From positions 1,612,001-1,676,000 of the forward strand of contig CAKJVC010000088.1 in NCBI GenBank assembly GCA_918026815.1: a stretch of 64,000 nucleotides of DNA. Direction: 5' to 3'. The DNA is from Chalara sp. BL73 (lineage: Eukaryota > Ascomycota > Leotiomycetes > Helotiales). Below the pieces are notes generated by a model, which was not told the origin of the DNA, ran no database searches, and saw nothing but the letters and a program-made list of their open reading frames with translations. Positions 1 through 12,400 of the stretch are shown in pieces (the first letter of the stretch is position 1; every line of letters starts with the position of its first letter). The translations under genes were made by a program, and so were the position numbers.

Positions 1-1052
1 ACTCGCAGCAACAACGAGAATGCTCGACCAAAATCATCCTCGGGGCAACCCCCGATGGGTCAATTCATACAGCCTCCGCCATCTGCCGGGCTACGCTCCC
101 CTCTAATTCAAGGAAACAGTAATCTACAAAGCACTACCATAAATGCTCCTGATAACCAAGGCTCTGATATGCCATTATTATCACCCTACAATACTGGAAG
201 CGGAAACTGGGCATCTATGGTCAATACACCTATGGTCGCCAACTTCAACCAAACATCGAGTCAAGCTGACATGGTTGCAAATGCTACAGCTATGAAACTC
301 GCTGCTCTTTCAACGGTCAACAATCGTTTTGCCCTAGATGACGTACGTAAATTTCGGCGAGCACGATCAAATGATGGCGGACAAGGGCCTCTCTCACCTG
401 GGCTGCCACAAAATATTCCTGGCGCCAATGTTGTAATGATCAACGAGCATGGGCAGGTTTTAAGCAGAGATCAAGTCCTTCAAATGCAGGCTCAACAGAA
501 CGCTTCACAATTTGGTGGTAGATCTCGGCCAAATTCGCCGGGACTTGCCATGCAAGGTGGAGCTGGAGGCTTTAGTCAGATGGGATTCACCTCTCCGCAA
601 AACAATGGATTTTTGAACGCTTATGGTGGTTCATCTCCCCTACTTAATGGCATGGGTCAGCTAAATCTTGGACAATTTGGTATGGGTCAACATGAGGGCT
701 ATCTTTCTGATCATAGTGAAATGAACAGAGGGCGATCGCCACGTGGTAGAAGAGGAAGCTCCAAGCCACCTGAGGATCCGACAGACCCTAGCCTTCTTCA
801 AGATATACCAAGTTGGTTGAGAAGTTTGAGGTTGCACAAATATACGGATAACTTGAAAGATCTGAACTGGACCGAACTCGTTGAGCTGGACGAGGCGGCT
901 TTAGAAGCAAGAGGTGTTCTGGCCGTTGGTGCAAGAAGGAAGATGTTGAAGGTGTTTGACCAAGTGAAAGGTATGTGATGCTATAATAGTCGAGATCAGT
1001 ACATAGCTAATACTTTCCCACAGAAGCGAAGGCAGAAGGCAAGCTTGCATGA
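1..1052 (+). CDS. vts1: Vts1/Smaug-type SAM-domain RNA-binding protein, 3' part
   Basis: The reading frame is open from base 1, so the gene starts before the window. Exon 1 runs to 970; an intron (971-1023, GTATGT..CAG, branch-like GCTAAT) separates the last codons, and exon 2 (1024-1052) ends in TGA. The C-terminal 70 residues form a SAM domain (from about [18 protein letters not shown] to ARRKMLKVF), whose Vts1/Smaug relatives bind hairpin RNA and recruit the deadenylation machinery to degrade mRNA. Upstream is a long Gly/Asn/Gln/Met-rich low-complexity region, usual for fungal Vts1. The basic LxxLRLHKYT and GARRKMLK segments fit the RNA-binding face of this SAM family. It converges on the minus-strand gene at 1675-2760. 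The family call is firm; the missing N-terminus cannot be judged. Confidence 0.88.
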
Positions 1053-1674
1053 CACTTGAAATCCCAAGCAGTCAATAAATCTCATCAATAAATATTAAAA
1101 ACAACAAAAAAAGTAAGATTCGGATAGGGATGTAAAGATTAGATGATCTCCAGTGGATATGAGATCTAGTCATGCGTAGTATGATGAACTAGTTGGCTAA
1201 CTGTCCCGCCAAAGCATTTGTTGCATGTGATATGCATAGAATGATTTCTTCATTCCCTGTGTTTCAACACAGACTTTTAATAAGAAGCAATGGGTTGGAA
1301 AATGAGTTATCATGTACGACTAGGATAGGAATACATATATGCTTGTGTTATCTAAACTCCTGTCACTTATTGGTGCCAATGTAACTGGTTATCTGAGCCT
1401 TGCATCAATACCATCGTGCCATAAACATATTTAAATGAAGGTTTCTATCTGTAATTGCTCGTTACCAAGATTCACGGTGGGAGAGAAATGTAGAGCCTGG
1501 TCTAAGCGCATCCCTCACCCATCACAATGTTTCATACGTAGCGGTCTGCAATAGAAATGTTGGGAGTATTCTTGCAGTAAATTCAAATAAGAACGTCATT
1601 CTGGAAGGCTCCGTCCCGTTCTCATTAGCGATGTAATTTATATACATACATGGTATTACACTATAGATCTTACA
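1053..1674. other. Intergenic, 3' regions of two convergent genes
   Basis: AT-rich stretch between the stop codons of the Vts1 gene and the convergent mitochondrial protein gene. It probably holds both 3' UTRs. AATAAATATTAAAAA near 1086 could act as a polyadenylation signal for the Vts1 gene. No other feature is visible. Confidence 0.5.
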
Positions 1675-2760
1675 TCAGGCTTCAGGTTTTATGGTAAAGA
1701 GCCGGTCCATAGCCTTTCCCTTGTCCAATGCCCAGCCTCCAGTAATGTCCAACTTGTACCTCTGCTTCTTCACCTTTAGCTTGAGGAAGCCCTCTCTCGT
1801 ATACATTCTCTGTATAGCCTGCACGAAATTGAACGACGCTTGACTCATGGCTCTGCCAAAGTCTCTAAATGGGCGTGTCATGATATGATTTCGATCATAC
1901 TCCAAAAGTTTCTCGACCCTTATCTTCTCCGCACGCTCTCTGGCCGCAATCTGAGCGGCACTCTCTTGTGCTTCCGCCACAAACAAGCGTTGAGGCAACA
2001 CGATCTCATCCGGCCTCACAATCAGCTTCCTCGCGGGAAAGAACGGTACAGGTAACATCTTCCGTAGCTCAACCTCGACCTGTAGACCCGTCGCCTTCGC
2101 ATTCGGATTCGGCGCGCCTTTCTTAGCATATGGTGACTGCACAAGCTTGGAAGGTATAGCAGTTATGGACTTCACTATACGCGCTGGGCTGAATCCTACA
2201 TATGCACCAAATCCTGCCATGACAACGGCTATACCGCTGTATGCATATGGGACCCAAACTGGTAAGGCTTCATTGCCTTGGATAAAGTTGGCTATGTGGA
2301 CCACGCCCGCGTAAGATATACAAAAGGTCGCAGTGCTGTAACAAGCTAGCATGAACATTGTATGCGATGGCGCCTGATAAAGTAGGGTCGGATGTGGTTT
2401 CGCGGCAAGTGTTGAGACATATGAATTGGGTGTGTAAGGGGCCAATAGGTTGAGGTTCGGTTTTGCAGAGTTCGTCTTCCCAGGATTTGTTTGGGAAGCT
2501 CTAAGAGTTGTGATAGGTTTTGTAGGAGACGACTTTGCAGCAAGAGATGTTTGAGTTTTGGATGATTTCTGGAGCTTTTTTGCTCGCAAATGGCTGGCAG
2601 AAGAGAAAGATCGTAAATTTACAGAGTTATCATTGCGTCCAATATATCGCATTCCTAGGAATTGGCTTTCAATTGTATTTAGAGAATGCTCGAATGAAGG
2701 ACTAGGTTGCTTTGTAGTGCATCGTGACCATATGAGGAGCCCTCTAGAAAATGCAGCCAT
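1675..2760 (-). CDS. Predicted mitochondrial inner-membrane protein, unknown function
   Basis: An intact single coding exon of 361 residues starting at the ATG at 2760. The first 60 residues are rich in Arg, Ser and Ala and almost free of acidic residues apart from a short stretch (ending ..LRSFSSASHLRAKK), which looks like a mitochondrial presequence. Residues 135-160 and 168-190 are two hydrophobic segments separated by a short loop, so the protein should cross a membrane twice. The C-terminal half is basic and probably faces the matrix. This two-helix-hairpin layout recalls the TMEM70/TMEM186 group of respiratory-complex assembly factors, but I see no diagnostic motif and that link is only a guess. 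Just upstream of the ATG the minus strand reads TTGTAG, and AAGGTATGC lies about 60 nt further upstream, so a 5' UTR intron is likely. It shares a short upstream region with divergent PDX1. Confidence 0.75.
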   Translation of the reverse strand: MAAFSRGLLIWSRCTTKQPSPSFEHSLNTIESQFLGMRYIGRNDNSVNLRSFSSASHLRAKKLQKSSKTQTSLAAKSSPTKPITTLRASQTNPGKTNSAKPNLNLLAPYTPNSYVSTLAAKPHPTLLYQAPSHTMFMLACYSTATFCISYAGVVHIANFIQGNEALPVWVPYAYSGIAVVMAGFGAYVGFSPARIVKSITAIPSKLVQSPYAKKGAPNPNAKATGLQVEVELRKMLPVPFFPARKLIVRPDEIVLPQRLFVAEAQESAAQIAARERAEKIRVEKLLEYDRNHIMTRPFRDFGRAMSQASFNFVQAIQRMYTREGFLKLKVKKQRYKLDITGGWALDKGKAMDRLFTIKPEA

Positions 2761-3027
2761 CTACAATAAGTTATGATTAACTAAAGTTTCACTTAATAGA
2801 TTCATGGGAGAATTCAAGCATACCTTAAGAAAAGGAGAGCAACTGCACTCCCAAAGTCTCAATTGTCTTGTTGTCGGAGCTGCAAAAAATCACCACGGAA
2901 AGTCGGGGACCCACTTTCAACATCCCTGTGTCGGAAATATTTGGTACTCCTCAACATCTTAAGCTCTCTGAGCCACCCTCCCCTCCATTCTACACAGGTC
3001 AATTGATTGAAGAGAATATAGTGTCCT
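2761..3027. promoter_or_regulatory. Shared upstream region of two divergent mitochondrial-protein genes
   Basis: About 270 bp separate the start codons of the membrane-protein gene (minus) and the PDX1 gene (plus), so both promoters and both leaders must fit here. The minus-strand leader appears to contain an intron (donor AAG/GTATGC near 2823, acceptor TTGTAG at 2761-2766). No TATA-like element stands out. Confidence 0.5.
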
Positions 3028-4383
3028 ATGGCCTCTCTTGTCTCAGCCTGCCGTCTGTCGGCTAGGCTCACAGTCAGGCAATTGCGACAAGATGCCGCGA
3101 CTCGAGGTAAGTTTGTTGAGAGATCCGATGAAGATTATCGCTGATGATGGATAGGTTTTCGTACATCCAGCGCCTCACTTGCTGCGCAGAACTTTGCTAT
3201 GCCAGCTTTATCACCTACTATGACAGAGGGAAATATTGCGAGCTGGAAGGTCAAGGAAGGAGATTCCTTCATAGCTGGCGATGTTTTACTAGAAATTGAA
3301 ACTGATAAGGCTTCAATGGATGTGGAGGCTCAGGATGACGGAGTTCTAGCAAAGATTACCCAGGGAGATGGGTCTAAGGGGATTAAGGTCGGCACAAGAA
3401 TTGGTATCATTGCAGAGACTGGTGACGACTTGAGCAGTTTGGAGATCCCACCTGAAGAATCAGCTCCATCTCCACCGAAGGAAGAGAAGAAAGCAGAACC
3501 CAAGAAGGAGTCAAAACCAGAGCCGAAGAAGGCCTCTGAGTCTTCGAGCTCACCGTCTACCGAACAGCCCGCAAAGAAGAAGTCCTCTGGTTCATCGAAG
3601 AAGACTGCCTATCCCGCAACACCCGCTGTGGCATCTCTCTTATCTGCCAATGGTCTAGATGCATCTGCTCTTGAGAAAATCACTGCTACAGGTCCTCAAG
3701 GACGTGTTCTAAAAGGAGATGTTCTGGCATACCTAAAGACCATTTCCTCCGAGGGTCCTGCAGCCGTAGCATCGAGTTTCGACAAGCGCAGCACACTCCC
3801 CGAATTTGTCATACAAGGAGAATACACTCCTCCGGCTAAGAAACCAACAGCTGCTTCATCCCCACCAAAGCAGGTCGTTGAAGATCTCGAGGTCGCGGTC
3901 CCGATATCATTGAAGGCTGTTGTAGAGGTTCAAAAACGAATCGAGAGCACACTAGGCGTCTTCATGCCATTATCTACCTTCATTGCTCGAGCAACCGATG
4001 TCGCGAATGACGGCCTACCCCGTCCAAAATCATACCAACCAAGTGCTGATGAGCTCTTCAACCAGGTCCTCGGTCTCGACAACGTTTCTTCAGTGAAAGG
4101 CTTCCGAGGTACCTTCCTACCTCAAGTGTCTGCCCTTCCAACTCCATCACTGAGCTCGAAACCCGCTGCGAAGTCAGTAAAGAAGCTCGATATCATCGAT
4201 CTCCTCTCCGGGAAAGGCGGCTTCCCATCACAGGTTGCTCGCGCCAGACCTACGACAGCGTTATCATCAACAGTCAACGTCTTCAGCGTGAAAGTGCCTA
4301 AGGGCGACGAGAAGACAGCCAAGGTCTTCCTTGAGCGGGTCAAGACTGTTCTTGAGGTCGAGCCAGGACGCCTAGTGCTATGA
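3028..4383 (+). CDS. pdx1: Pyruvate dehydrogenase complex protein X (E3-binding protein)
   Basis: Exon 1 (3028-3106) and exon 2 (3155-4383) join across a 48-nt GTAAGT..ATAG intron to give 435 residues. Residues 1-40 are an Arg/Ser/Ala-rich mitochondrial targeting sequence that the intron interrupts. A lipoyl domain follows (about 42-120), with the lipoylated lysine in the motif ETDKASMDVE at residue 78. An Ala/Pro/Lys-rich linker leads to a peripheral-subunit-binding domain (about 179-221, ATPAVASLLSANGLDASALE.. GPQGRVLKGDV). The C-terminal 200 residues do not show the His-x-x-x-Asp-Gly active site of E2 acetyltransferases. That combination marks the non-catalytic E3-binding protein, which tethers dihydrolipoamide dehydrogenase to the E2 core in the mitochondrial matrix. 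The length fits fungal Pdx1. The ATG at 3199 is internal; the upstream exon restores the transit peptide and splices in frame. Confidence 0.92.
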
Positions 4384-6197
4384 TATTGACAAAAACATGT
4401 GTAGTATAGATAGAATTCAATGATACCAAGCAAGGAAGTTTCCGCAGCCTATTTTTCTTTAAGGTATCACGTATTTTTTTTTTTTTCTCTCTTTCAGATT
4501 AAAGTATTAATCACTCTACAAAATCGTCAATAAACTCGATCCATGAAGCTATGGAAAGGAGATATGTGAGCGTGCTGTTTTAAAATTGCTTAATAGCACA
4601 TAAGTTCACCAAGCCGTAGAACTTTTCTTTACCCTCTCAGACCGTACACTATGCTACCCATTCCCAGAAAACCTACGGCTAGCCAAAAGAATCTGGAGCA
4701 AAAACCTACTATCCAAATGTCGCAAGTTAAAGTTCTCAACCTACATACGAAAGATGAAATAGGAGGTACGGATACTTTGAGTCTTCTTACCAAAGTTCCG
4801 CCTCTATGGAACACTCTTTACAGAAGCAATGAAATGAGAGTGCCTCTCTCGCCTAGGTACACAAAAAAAAAGAATCTCTGCATTCAGAGAAAGCGGGCAT
4901 GTGCTCCGGAGATTATGATTCCATTGGTCTTCATTTTTTGGACTGGCAAGCGCGCGAGAGGTACAGCATCAACGCCTCATTTCGACGCTGCACATCGATT
5001 TCGATGTCCATGTCGATGTCCATGCCGATCCTGTTCTTTGGGATAGGAGTCTGGTCCGTAGGCCCGCAAGCCAGGTCTCACAACGTACCGACTACATTTT
5101 TACTTTTTTGTCCCTGGGCTCTCCAGAGCCCAAAAAAAAAAGCCCATCTCGACCTCGTATTCAGTTGATCAAGGTTACTGGGGTCATATGTACCAGGGGG
5201 AGGGGGGAGGGAGAAGGGCCGTCACAAATTTTGCTTTTGAAGAGATATATGCAGACGAAGAGATGGAAGGGATTTTCAAGGATCACCGCCTCACCAAAAT
5301 AAGTTTACACCGCGCGAACTTTATCTTACTGGGTTATGGCATAACATGTAATGTATGTACATGCGCGTCCACGCGTCGCGGCCACACTTCTGCACTGCTG
5401 GATACGCCCCGGACACCGCAATTTCCATACCGCTTTTCTTTTTGTTTTGGCGTGCGCGCAGAAAAAAAAAGCCTTTCCCCCCCTTGCGATATGATTCGAT
5501 GCCGAAGGAGAGGAAGCGAAAGAGGGGGACGGGGGGGACAAAACGGTCGCCGAGCCCCATATCTAGCAAACGGGTGAGCCCGGCCGAAGCAAAGGGATGG
5601 CCCAGCCCGTGCCCCAAATGCAGATTCACCTGTGTCAACGACGCAAACCGGGTCAGCAGATGGGAATCTGCATCGACTTCTATATGCAGCAGAATCAAGG
5701 CCTATGAGGGTACAACGCACCGCACCGTGCCGATATGCAAGCCTAATCGAGCCCACCCCCCATTGAGACGGTGTATGATTCTTGGCGTGGGATGTGTCTG
5801 GGGTTGAGTAGCCTGCTGGTGATTGTTGGGGCGAGGTGTTGCAGGTGATGGAGGGAGACAGCGAGGCGGGATTGGAGTTGCTGGCTGCAGGCTGCAACGG
5901 AAGAGTGGTACGGGGCTGGCTTCCGGTCGCTGATGTCTAGGGTTGCAGTTATGCGAGCAATAAAGGGGTTTGTTTTGATGTAAGCAATTCTAACTCACGA
6001 AGACATGTTGCAGAGATTGCGGGTGCCATATTGCATTGCTCTCTAAACAAAAGGTCTATTTAGGAAGGCGGTGCATTTGTGCCTTTGGAGGTCTATTCAA
6101 GTGACAAGTTTTGCAGGCGTGACATAACTCCTTCTCGTTTTTCTCAAAAGAACATATATAGCCTAAGAAGAAAATTCTTGAAATACAGCTTAAGAAG
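4384..6197. other. Long intergenic region with homopolymer runs
   Basis: 1.8 kb between PDX1 and the convergent aminotransferase gene. It holds the PDX1 3' UTR, a T run near 4474-4485, A runs near 4862-4871, 5133-5142 and 5461-5469, and G- and C-rich tracts around 5200-5550. Several overlapping open frames exist on both strands at 5187-5897, but their translations are compositionally random, mutually overlapping and without recognisable domains. No gene is supported. Confidence 0.5.
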
Positions 6198-7732
6198 TTA
6201 AAGGCTGCAATGACTCTGGAAAACCTGAGTGACCACTTCAGTGAGTGTCTTGACCACACGATCGATATCTGCTTCCGTAACAATAAACGCCGGAGCAATG
6301 AGCACATGATCACCTTTGGCGCCATCAACAGTTCCCGTTCCTGGATAAATCGTCATGTTATATGGCGAAGATATGCCAAGTTCGTGGATCTTTTGCGCAA
6401 CTTGTAGCTTCGACTCGAATGGCTCCTTGGTCGCTTTGTCCTTGACAAACTCCAAGCCCCAGAAAAGGCCTCTGCCACGTATATCGCCGACGTTTGGATG
6501 ATCTCCTAGAGCTGCTTTGAGACGCCTCTCGAGATATGCTCCCTGCTTCTTTACATTTTTCAAAAGTCCGTCCTCTCTCAAGATCTTCTGTACCTCGAGC
6601 GCGGCAGCAGCTTGAACAGGCATTCCTTGGTAAGTTTGACCATGTATAAAGGCCCCAGTGCCGTTCATGAGTGCCTGGACAACCTTATGCGAGATTAGAA
6701 CAGCTGCGATGGGCTGGTATCCACCACTTAGGCCTTTTCCAACTGCTTGTATGTCTGGAATAACGCCTTCCTGTTGCCATGCGTGTAGGGTACCAGTACG
6801 GCCCATACCACACATTATTTCGTCAAGAATGAATAGTGCACCATGCTTATGGCAAACGTCTCGCATAGCTTGCAAGTACCCAGGAACAGCGGTGACACAA
6901 CCCAATGCCGCACCTACGATCGGCTCTGCAATGAACCCTATCACGGTGTTCGGCCCCAACTCTTGGAACTTCTTTTCGAGCTCATCTGCTTTGCGTGCAA
7001 CGAAAGAAGCGTCGGATTCACCTTCTTTGCGCTGCCGGTAAGCGTTACAAGCTGGAATTTGGTGGACCTTGTCCGTGAGAAACGGTAAATAAGGAGCTCT
7101 ACGTGCGACATGCCCTGATATACCCAACGCACCTATGGTATTGCCATGGTAAGAACCTTCCCGAGTAATGAAGTTAACACGGTGTGTGTTCCTGTCACCC
7201 TCATAAAAAAACTGCCTGGCAAGCTTGATAGCAGCTTCCATTGCTTCCGAACCTAGAACCATTAACCGTGATCAACTTGCGGTGCTTCAATTCACTAACC
7301 TGAGCCAGTCAAATAGACCCTCGACATTTTATTCTCCGTTCCATCAATAAGCTCCTTGCAAAGGTCATCCACAACCTTGTTTCTCCAGAACGCTGAAGCA
7401 AGGTATGGCGTCCCTGTCTTCATCTGCCTGCACACGGCTTCGGTGACTCTCTCATTTCCATGGCCCAGACAGGAGACAGCGGCGCCACATGAAGCATCAA
7501 AGACAACCCGCCCATCACTAGTGTACAAATAATTACCATTCCCTCCAACAACGACGGGATACTCCTTATGAAGATGCCGGTCAAGGAGGAAGACAGAGTG
7601 CCTCCGGTCATTCTTGTCAAGTTTCTGACCGGACTGAGCTTCCCGGGTGATGAGAACGGAAGCACTGCAACTTGACGTGGGCACAGTCCATGGTTCTTGA
7701 ACAACCACTTCCGTGATTGCAGAAGGTGACAT
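6198..7732 (-). CDS. Class-III (omega-type) PLP-dependent aminotransferase
   Basis: Exon 1 (7732-7300) and exon 2 (7252-6198) join across a 47-nt intron (GTTAGT..CTAG) and give 495 residues. The junction restores the family motif TGSGSEAMEAAIKLARQF, which contacts the PLP phosphate and would be broken otherwise. Other hallmarks are LFILDEIMCGMGRTG (the Asp that bonds the pyridine nitrogen) and AVGKGLSGGYQPIAAVLIS (the Schiff-base lysine), followed by the usual C-terminal small domain with GRGLFWGLEF. Family members move an amino group between an omega-amino donor (GABA, beta-alanine, DAPA, ornithine) and a keto acid. Substrate cannot be read from sequence. There is no clear organelle-targeting sequence before MSPSAITEVV, so it may be cytosolic. 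The chosen ATG at 7732 is the first that directly precedes conserved sequence; an open frame continues upstream to 7918 but looks like leader. It is isolated and shows no operon-like partner. Confidence 0.9.
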
Positions 7733-8324
7733 GGCAGGAGAAGTAAAGAATATTTGGAAGAGGTGAGCCAAGAAGTTACTCAAAGAGCAGAACAAAGTGT
7801 GGAAGAAGTCTTTCCGAGAGAAATATGAGCATTGATATATGACATGAAGTGTACCAAGAGTTCCCGCAATCTGCAATAGGAAAGGCAGGTCACAGCTTTG
7901 TGTTTTAAAGGAGGGCACACCGGAGGAGGAGAAGCCAAGGAGATATATGAGAGGGAATTAACGGCTGCTGGCAGACGGGTGACGATGTGTAGAGCAAGAT
8001 TTCGAGGCTCGCTCGCTTGCTTGCTTGCTTGCTCGCTCGTTCCCACAACACTGACCAGACCGAGATAAGCATGTCGGATGTCATAATGGACAACATCGGA
8101 ATTCCTACGGCATATGGATCCCTAGGTGGGGACCGTAGTTTGGAGGAGGGGCGTTTATGACCAAGGTTTGACCAAGGTTCGAGTAAGGTACATTTGCGTC
8201 TAGTGGTGGGTTCGGCAGGATCAAGGAAAAGCATGACTTGGGTCGGGAGGCGGATTAGGGAAAGGGTGGTTTTCACCTCTTTGCTTTTCTTTGCTTTTTA
8301 TGTTTTGTTTGTTTTGGGCGGACG

Positions 8325-8377
8325 GGTGGTGGTGGTGGCGGTGGTGGTGGTGATGATGATGATGATGATGATGATGA
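8325..8377 (+). repeat. Compound trinucleotide microsatellite (GGT)n(GAT)n
   Basis: A run of GGT repeats with one GGC interruption changes directly into about eight GAT/ATG repeats. It is non-coding in this annotation. It lies about 600 bp upstream of the aminotransferase start codon. Confidence 0.95.
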
Positions 8378-8620
8378 CAATGGAAGTGGAAGAGATGAGT
8401 GTAGTGTAGTGGAAGGATGGGCCATTACGATCACCACAACATGCCCGTACCAAACCATACCCGTACCGTACCCGTACTATGTGGAAAGTCAGGGTCAAGA
8501 ATGCAGTTGCAGTTTGCAGTTCAGGTTGCAGGGTCCAATGGGTTCCCCGCGACGACGCCGCTAAACTTGTCGGGGCCTCTAGTTTGGAATTGTCGCTCGC
8601 AGGATTCTATTGCATCCCTT

Positions 8621-8670
8621 ACCCTACAGTAACCTATAGTAACCTACACTACCCTATAGTACCCTACAGT
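8621..8670 (+). repeat. Five-copy decamer array (ACCCTACAGT-like)
   Basis: Five consecutive 10-base units read ACCCTACAGT, AACCTATAGT, AACCTACACT, ACCCTATAGT and ACCCTACAGT. Only positions 2, 7, 8 and 9 vary. The ACCCTA core resembles a degenerate telomere-type motif, and CCCTAACCCTGACCCC occurs just downstream (near 8697). Confidence 0.9.
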
Positions 8671-9417
8671 ACGGTGCCTTAACCGCCCCCTGCCCGACCC
8701 TAACCCTGACCCCCTAGCCTATCGGTACTTGCTTCCACCACAGCGCTGCGCTTCACTGCACTGCAATGCACATAAACACTCACTCGCTTCCTGAATAAAG
8801 AAATAATAACACAACTACTCAAATCCAGCAAATCATTGGCCGCAGCATGCATCGTTCTACTCACAGTTGCTTCCCCCACTTCCTCTCTATCTCCCCATGA
8901 TTTTTGCCAAACGGAGCCTCCTCCGCATTCATGGCACAGAGGTCCTCCGAGGACTGTGGATAGTCCTTGTTGGAACTTGAGAACTCGAGTCAGATCAACC
9001 TTCTAGACCCATCCTCCAGACGCGTCTGCCATATTTGCCCATGGCTGCTCATTCCCTGGTGTGCTGTACTTACAGCTAGCGCTCCGTCCCCATGGTGAAT
9101 TGCTGTTCGTGGTATATTTTCCATACCGAAGCGTAGACACAATCCACATCATCTAGCCAGATGATTCGGACAGTCCAGCCAATACCACTCACTCACCGAC
9201 TCACGGATGATCCGGCTGATCAAATTCAGATCTGCTTGACCATCACATCCCATCACGATATCAAGGTCACACCTATGATAAGAGGCAGGTACCCTTGGCC
9301 GATTTCTGCGGATGTAGCCACTTCAGTCTCTTTCCTCGACCAAGCCCTCGATATCGCTCGCCTCAGGTGTCTCCGAGAAACTGCTGCTTCCATCCGTCCC
9401 AGAGCATGTACCCAAGA

Positions 9418-9437
9418 CCCCCCCCCCCCCCCCCCCC
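9418..9437 (+). repeat. Poly-C tract, 20 bases
   Basis: An uninterrupted run of 20 cytosines. Such runs are prone to length error in sequencing, so the true length may differ. Confidence 0.9.
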
Positions 9438-12400
9438 TAGCGTCACGGCTCGCAATGGCGTGTTGTTGGCCCTGTTCACCGCTGCGTTCACCGTCATATA
9501 CCGCTCATGAGACCATCCGGCTCTCGACCCTCATTTACCCGGAAGCTAAAAAAAAAATTAAAAATTAAGAAAGACAAAGGAGCTGCGAAAACGAAACTAT
9601 GACATGTACATTTTTAAGTACCCACTTGCCGAAAAGTCTACTTGTTGTCTGCCGACTCGGCCTTCACCTTTTAGCCCCTAGACCTCTTGGAGAGGCGTAG
9701 GCGAGAGCGTGTGTGAGCAAGAAATACAAAGTGATACGTTCGGAAACGTCACGCAGGGGAGAATATGATGGGTCAGCTTTCACATCACCAAATATGCTTG
9801 TTTCCACGCCTCAACGGTCTCTCGGGTCAAAATTGAAATTAGCCGTGGGTGTGGCGATGGCTCTATTAATCCAATTGGCTCCTTATACATGACCCATTTA
9901 GAACCTCGCAGGTTTTGGTGCGTTGCCCATGCACCTAGCCTATCTACACAGCAGAAACCAATTCTCTCTTATGGGTTGATACAAAAATTGGGGCTGATGG
10001 TGGGCGCAAACAATTAAACCTTACAGAATGCTTCGTCGAGGTGCCATAAAGGGAAGGACGCATTCGTATGAAAACCGCCCACGAGACTGAGCTTTTGAAC
10101 ATCCCAGTGCGCTGATCTGGCGGGTATCAGAACTGGATATGGCACAGTCTGACAGCTGCTCACCATGTACACGGCTTCCTGCTCGTCTGACCAGTTCGTG
10201 CGAGGCGCTCTTTACGGAACATCCTCTCCTGTATTGACTAACGGAGACTTGTTGACAAATACTCCTTCGGAGCGAACGGCACACAATCACCTGGAACATC
10301 GGCGGCCAGTATAACGTCTCACGCATACCCGGCCCCATCAGCGCTCAGAACGTCATCGAGATCTAGTCTGCATTTACCTCAGTTTACGATATAGACCTCA
10401 AATGCAATGCCAGCACTGTACAATTTCGTTATCGTTGTGGCTCTCACCACGCGACCAGCCACAGCTTGCACACGCAAATAGCCATTTGTGGTGGAAATGC
10501 TCACCGTCTCTGGAGCAACACCGAGCCTAGACGCTGATGCACGTGAGATGCAACATGCCGGTCTCTCCCGCCCCCAGCTAGCCGAGTCCCTGCATGATAT
10601 AGGTCTTCCAATCCATTCTTTACGTTCGGCGCTTCCTATTCCGGCTGCTGAAGAGCGTATTTGAACGGTTTTGACTTTGGAAGGGGGCGCTTTACGTACT
10701 CGTCCGCCAGGAACTCCGAGGTTCGGCTCATCTCAGCTTCCCATCTTGTGTCTCGGGATGCCGAAATCAATGTAAGCTCGGGCCGGCTCTGGTCCCTTGA
10801 CATGACCCTAGTCGGTTCCAGTTGTGCGGGTTCTTTATAACCCGACAGATCGGTACATTGCAGTACCAGTTAGCGAAATCATATTTCTTTTTCATGGTTT
10901 TTAGTTCGCCCTTCGATTTCCTGTTTTCTTTTGATCTGGGCATGGGCATTTTGCAATGTAATGACGTCGTGCTGGCAACATGGAAAGCAATGTGACTCTT
11001 TCGCACCTTGAAACTTTGCAAGTGATAAAGTACTCTTTATAGGTCATGACAATCTTCATTGGTAGTCCAGGGAACTCACTGGCCCGCATACGCTTTGGAG
11101 TATCCTCGTAAAATATGCCTCTTGATGGCTAGACCCGTCCTTAGACCCTTCAGTCAAGTTGTACTTGAAACATTAAATAATCTTGATTCGGTGTTGGGGA
11201 CCGTCAGCCTGCTTCTATCAGCGTTTAAATTCACAACACATTCTCTGGCTATGAGCGGGAATCGAGGCGACTTTCATGTAAGCGAGCTTACAAGCTCACA
11301 TCCAGAGACTATCTAGTTGGTAGTTCTGCTTGCTGATATCACATTCAAAGTCAAAATCGGCACGCGCCTAAATGCGCGAGGAGCATACAATACGTACTTG
11401 CCGGGCTGTACTACTCGTCGGAACTATTAAAGAAATGGCAGGGACAAGGTTCACTGGTTTGATTTCTCGCAGTGAACTTTCGTCCAAGTTGCTCCTCGTA
11501 ATCCATCGTCGTAATAAATGTATCGCATCTATTCTGTACGTTTAGTCAACATCGGAACTCGCCTTTGCATGCGATTCAGATTATTTTATCTGGTCGTTTT
11601 TGGTGTAAGCATTCTTGGCTAGCGGGATTTTCATTGATCGGGTCAGCGAACTGCAAGGCATCAAACATACTTCGGATCCCCCCTATTTGAAGGGATGTTT
11701 CATGCAGCATCAGAAGACCCCAACAAATTTCACAACATGGGTGGTGATTTGTGTGGCACTGCAGTTGGTGATTATCGCCTTGTCCCAAGCAGGTTACGTA
11801 TCTGCCCTCTTCTCCTTTCTGACATCTCTCTTTAGAGAAAGTGCTCCTAGATTGGGATGGTCAAATTGCTTTGGTGATATTCAATATATGCAGTTCGGCA
11901 GTTTCCTCAAGAATTCCCGCAGCTCTGATCCTATACACATGCTAAAACTCGTAATATGAACTCCAATAACAGGGTATTGCATATTTATAGCTAAAGCAAA
12001 GCTTAATGCTTTGCTTCTGTGTTCAACCTTGAACACCAAATGGATCCATTCATAACCTTAAGGACTCCCCCTGTATAAAGGCACTATCCTCATATGTTGG
12101 CTTCGCATACAATAATGTGAGGTGATAGTATTGCTGGAGGAAATTTTTGAGGTCTCAAGATATGAGGCATTTGACTGTACACGGGAATACTATCACATAG
12201 CACAAACTGTCTGAGAGGAAAGTCTTTTCAATGATGATGTTTGCGGAGCATGTAAGATCTCTCACGATGTGTTGCATGAAGCTCACGCTCACGTAAATAT
12301 TTTGTCGTCGCTCTTGTTGGCTAACTTCTAAAGCCGATAACATCCCTCTGTCACTGGAAGCGGTCTTCGTGTTGCTGCTGAAACCAGCCTCAGTGAAAAT

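Noticed and set aside
5334..5897. 187-codon minus-strand frame
   Set aside because: Overlaps several frames on both strands, is dominated by local GC-rich composition and contains no motif.
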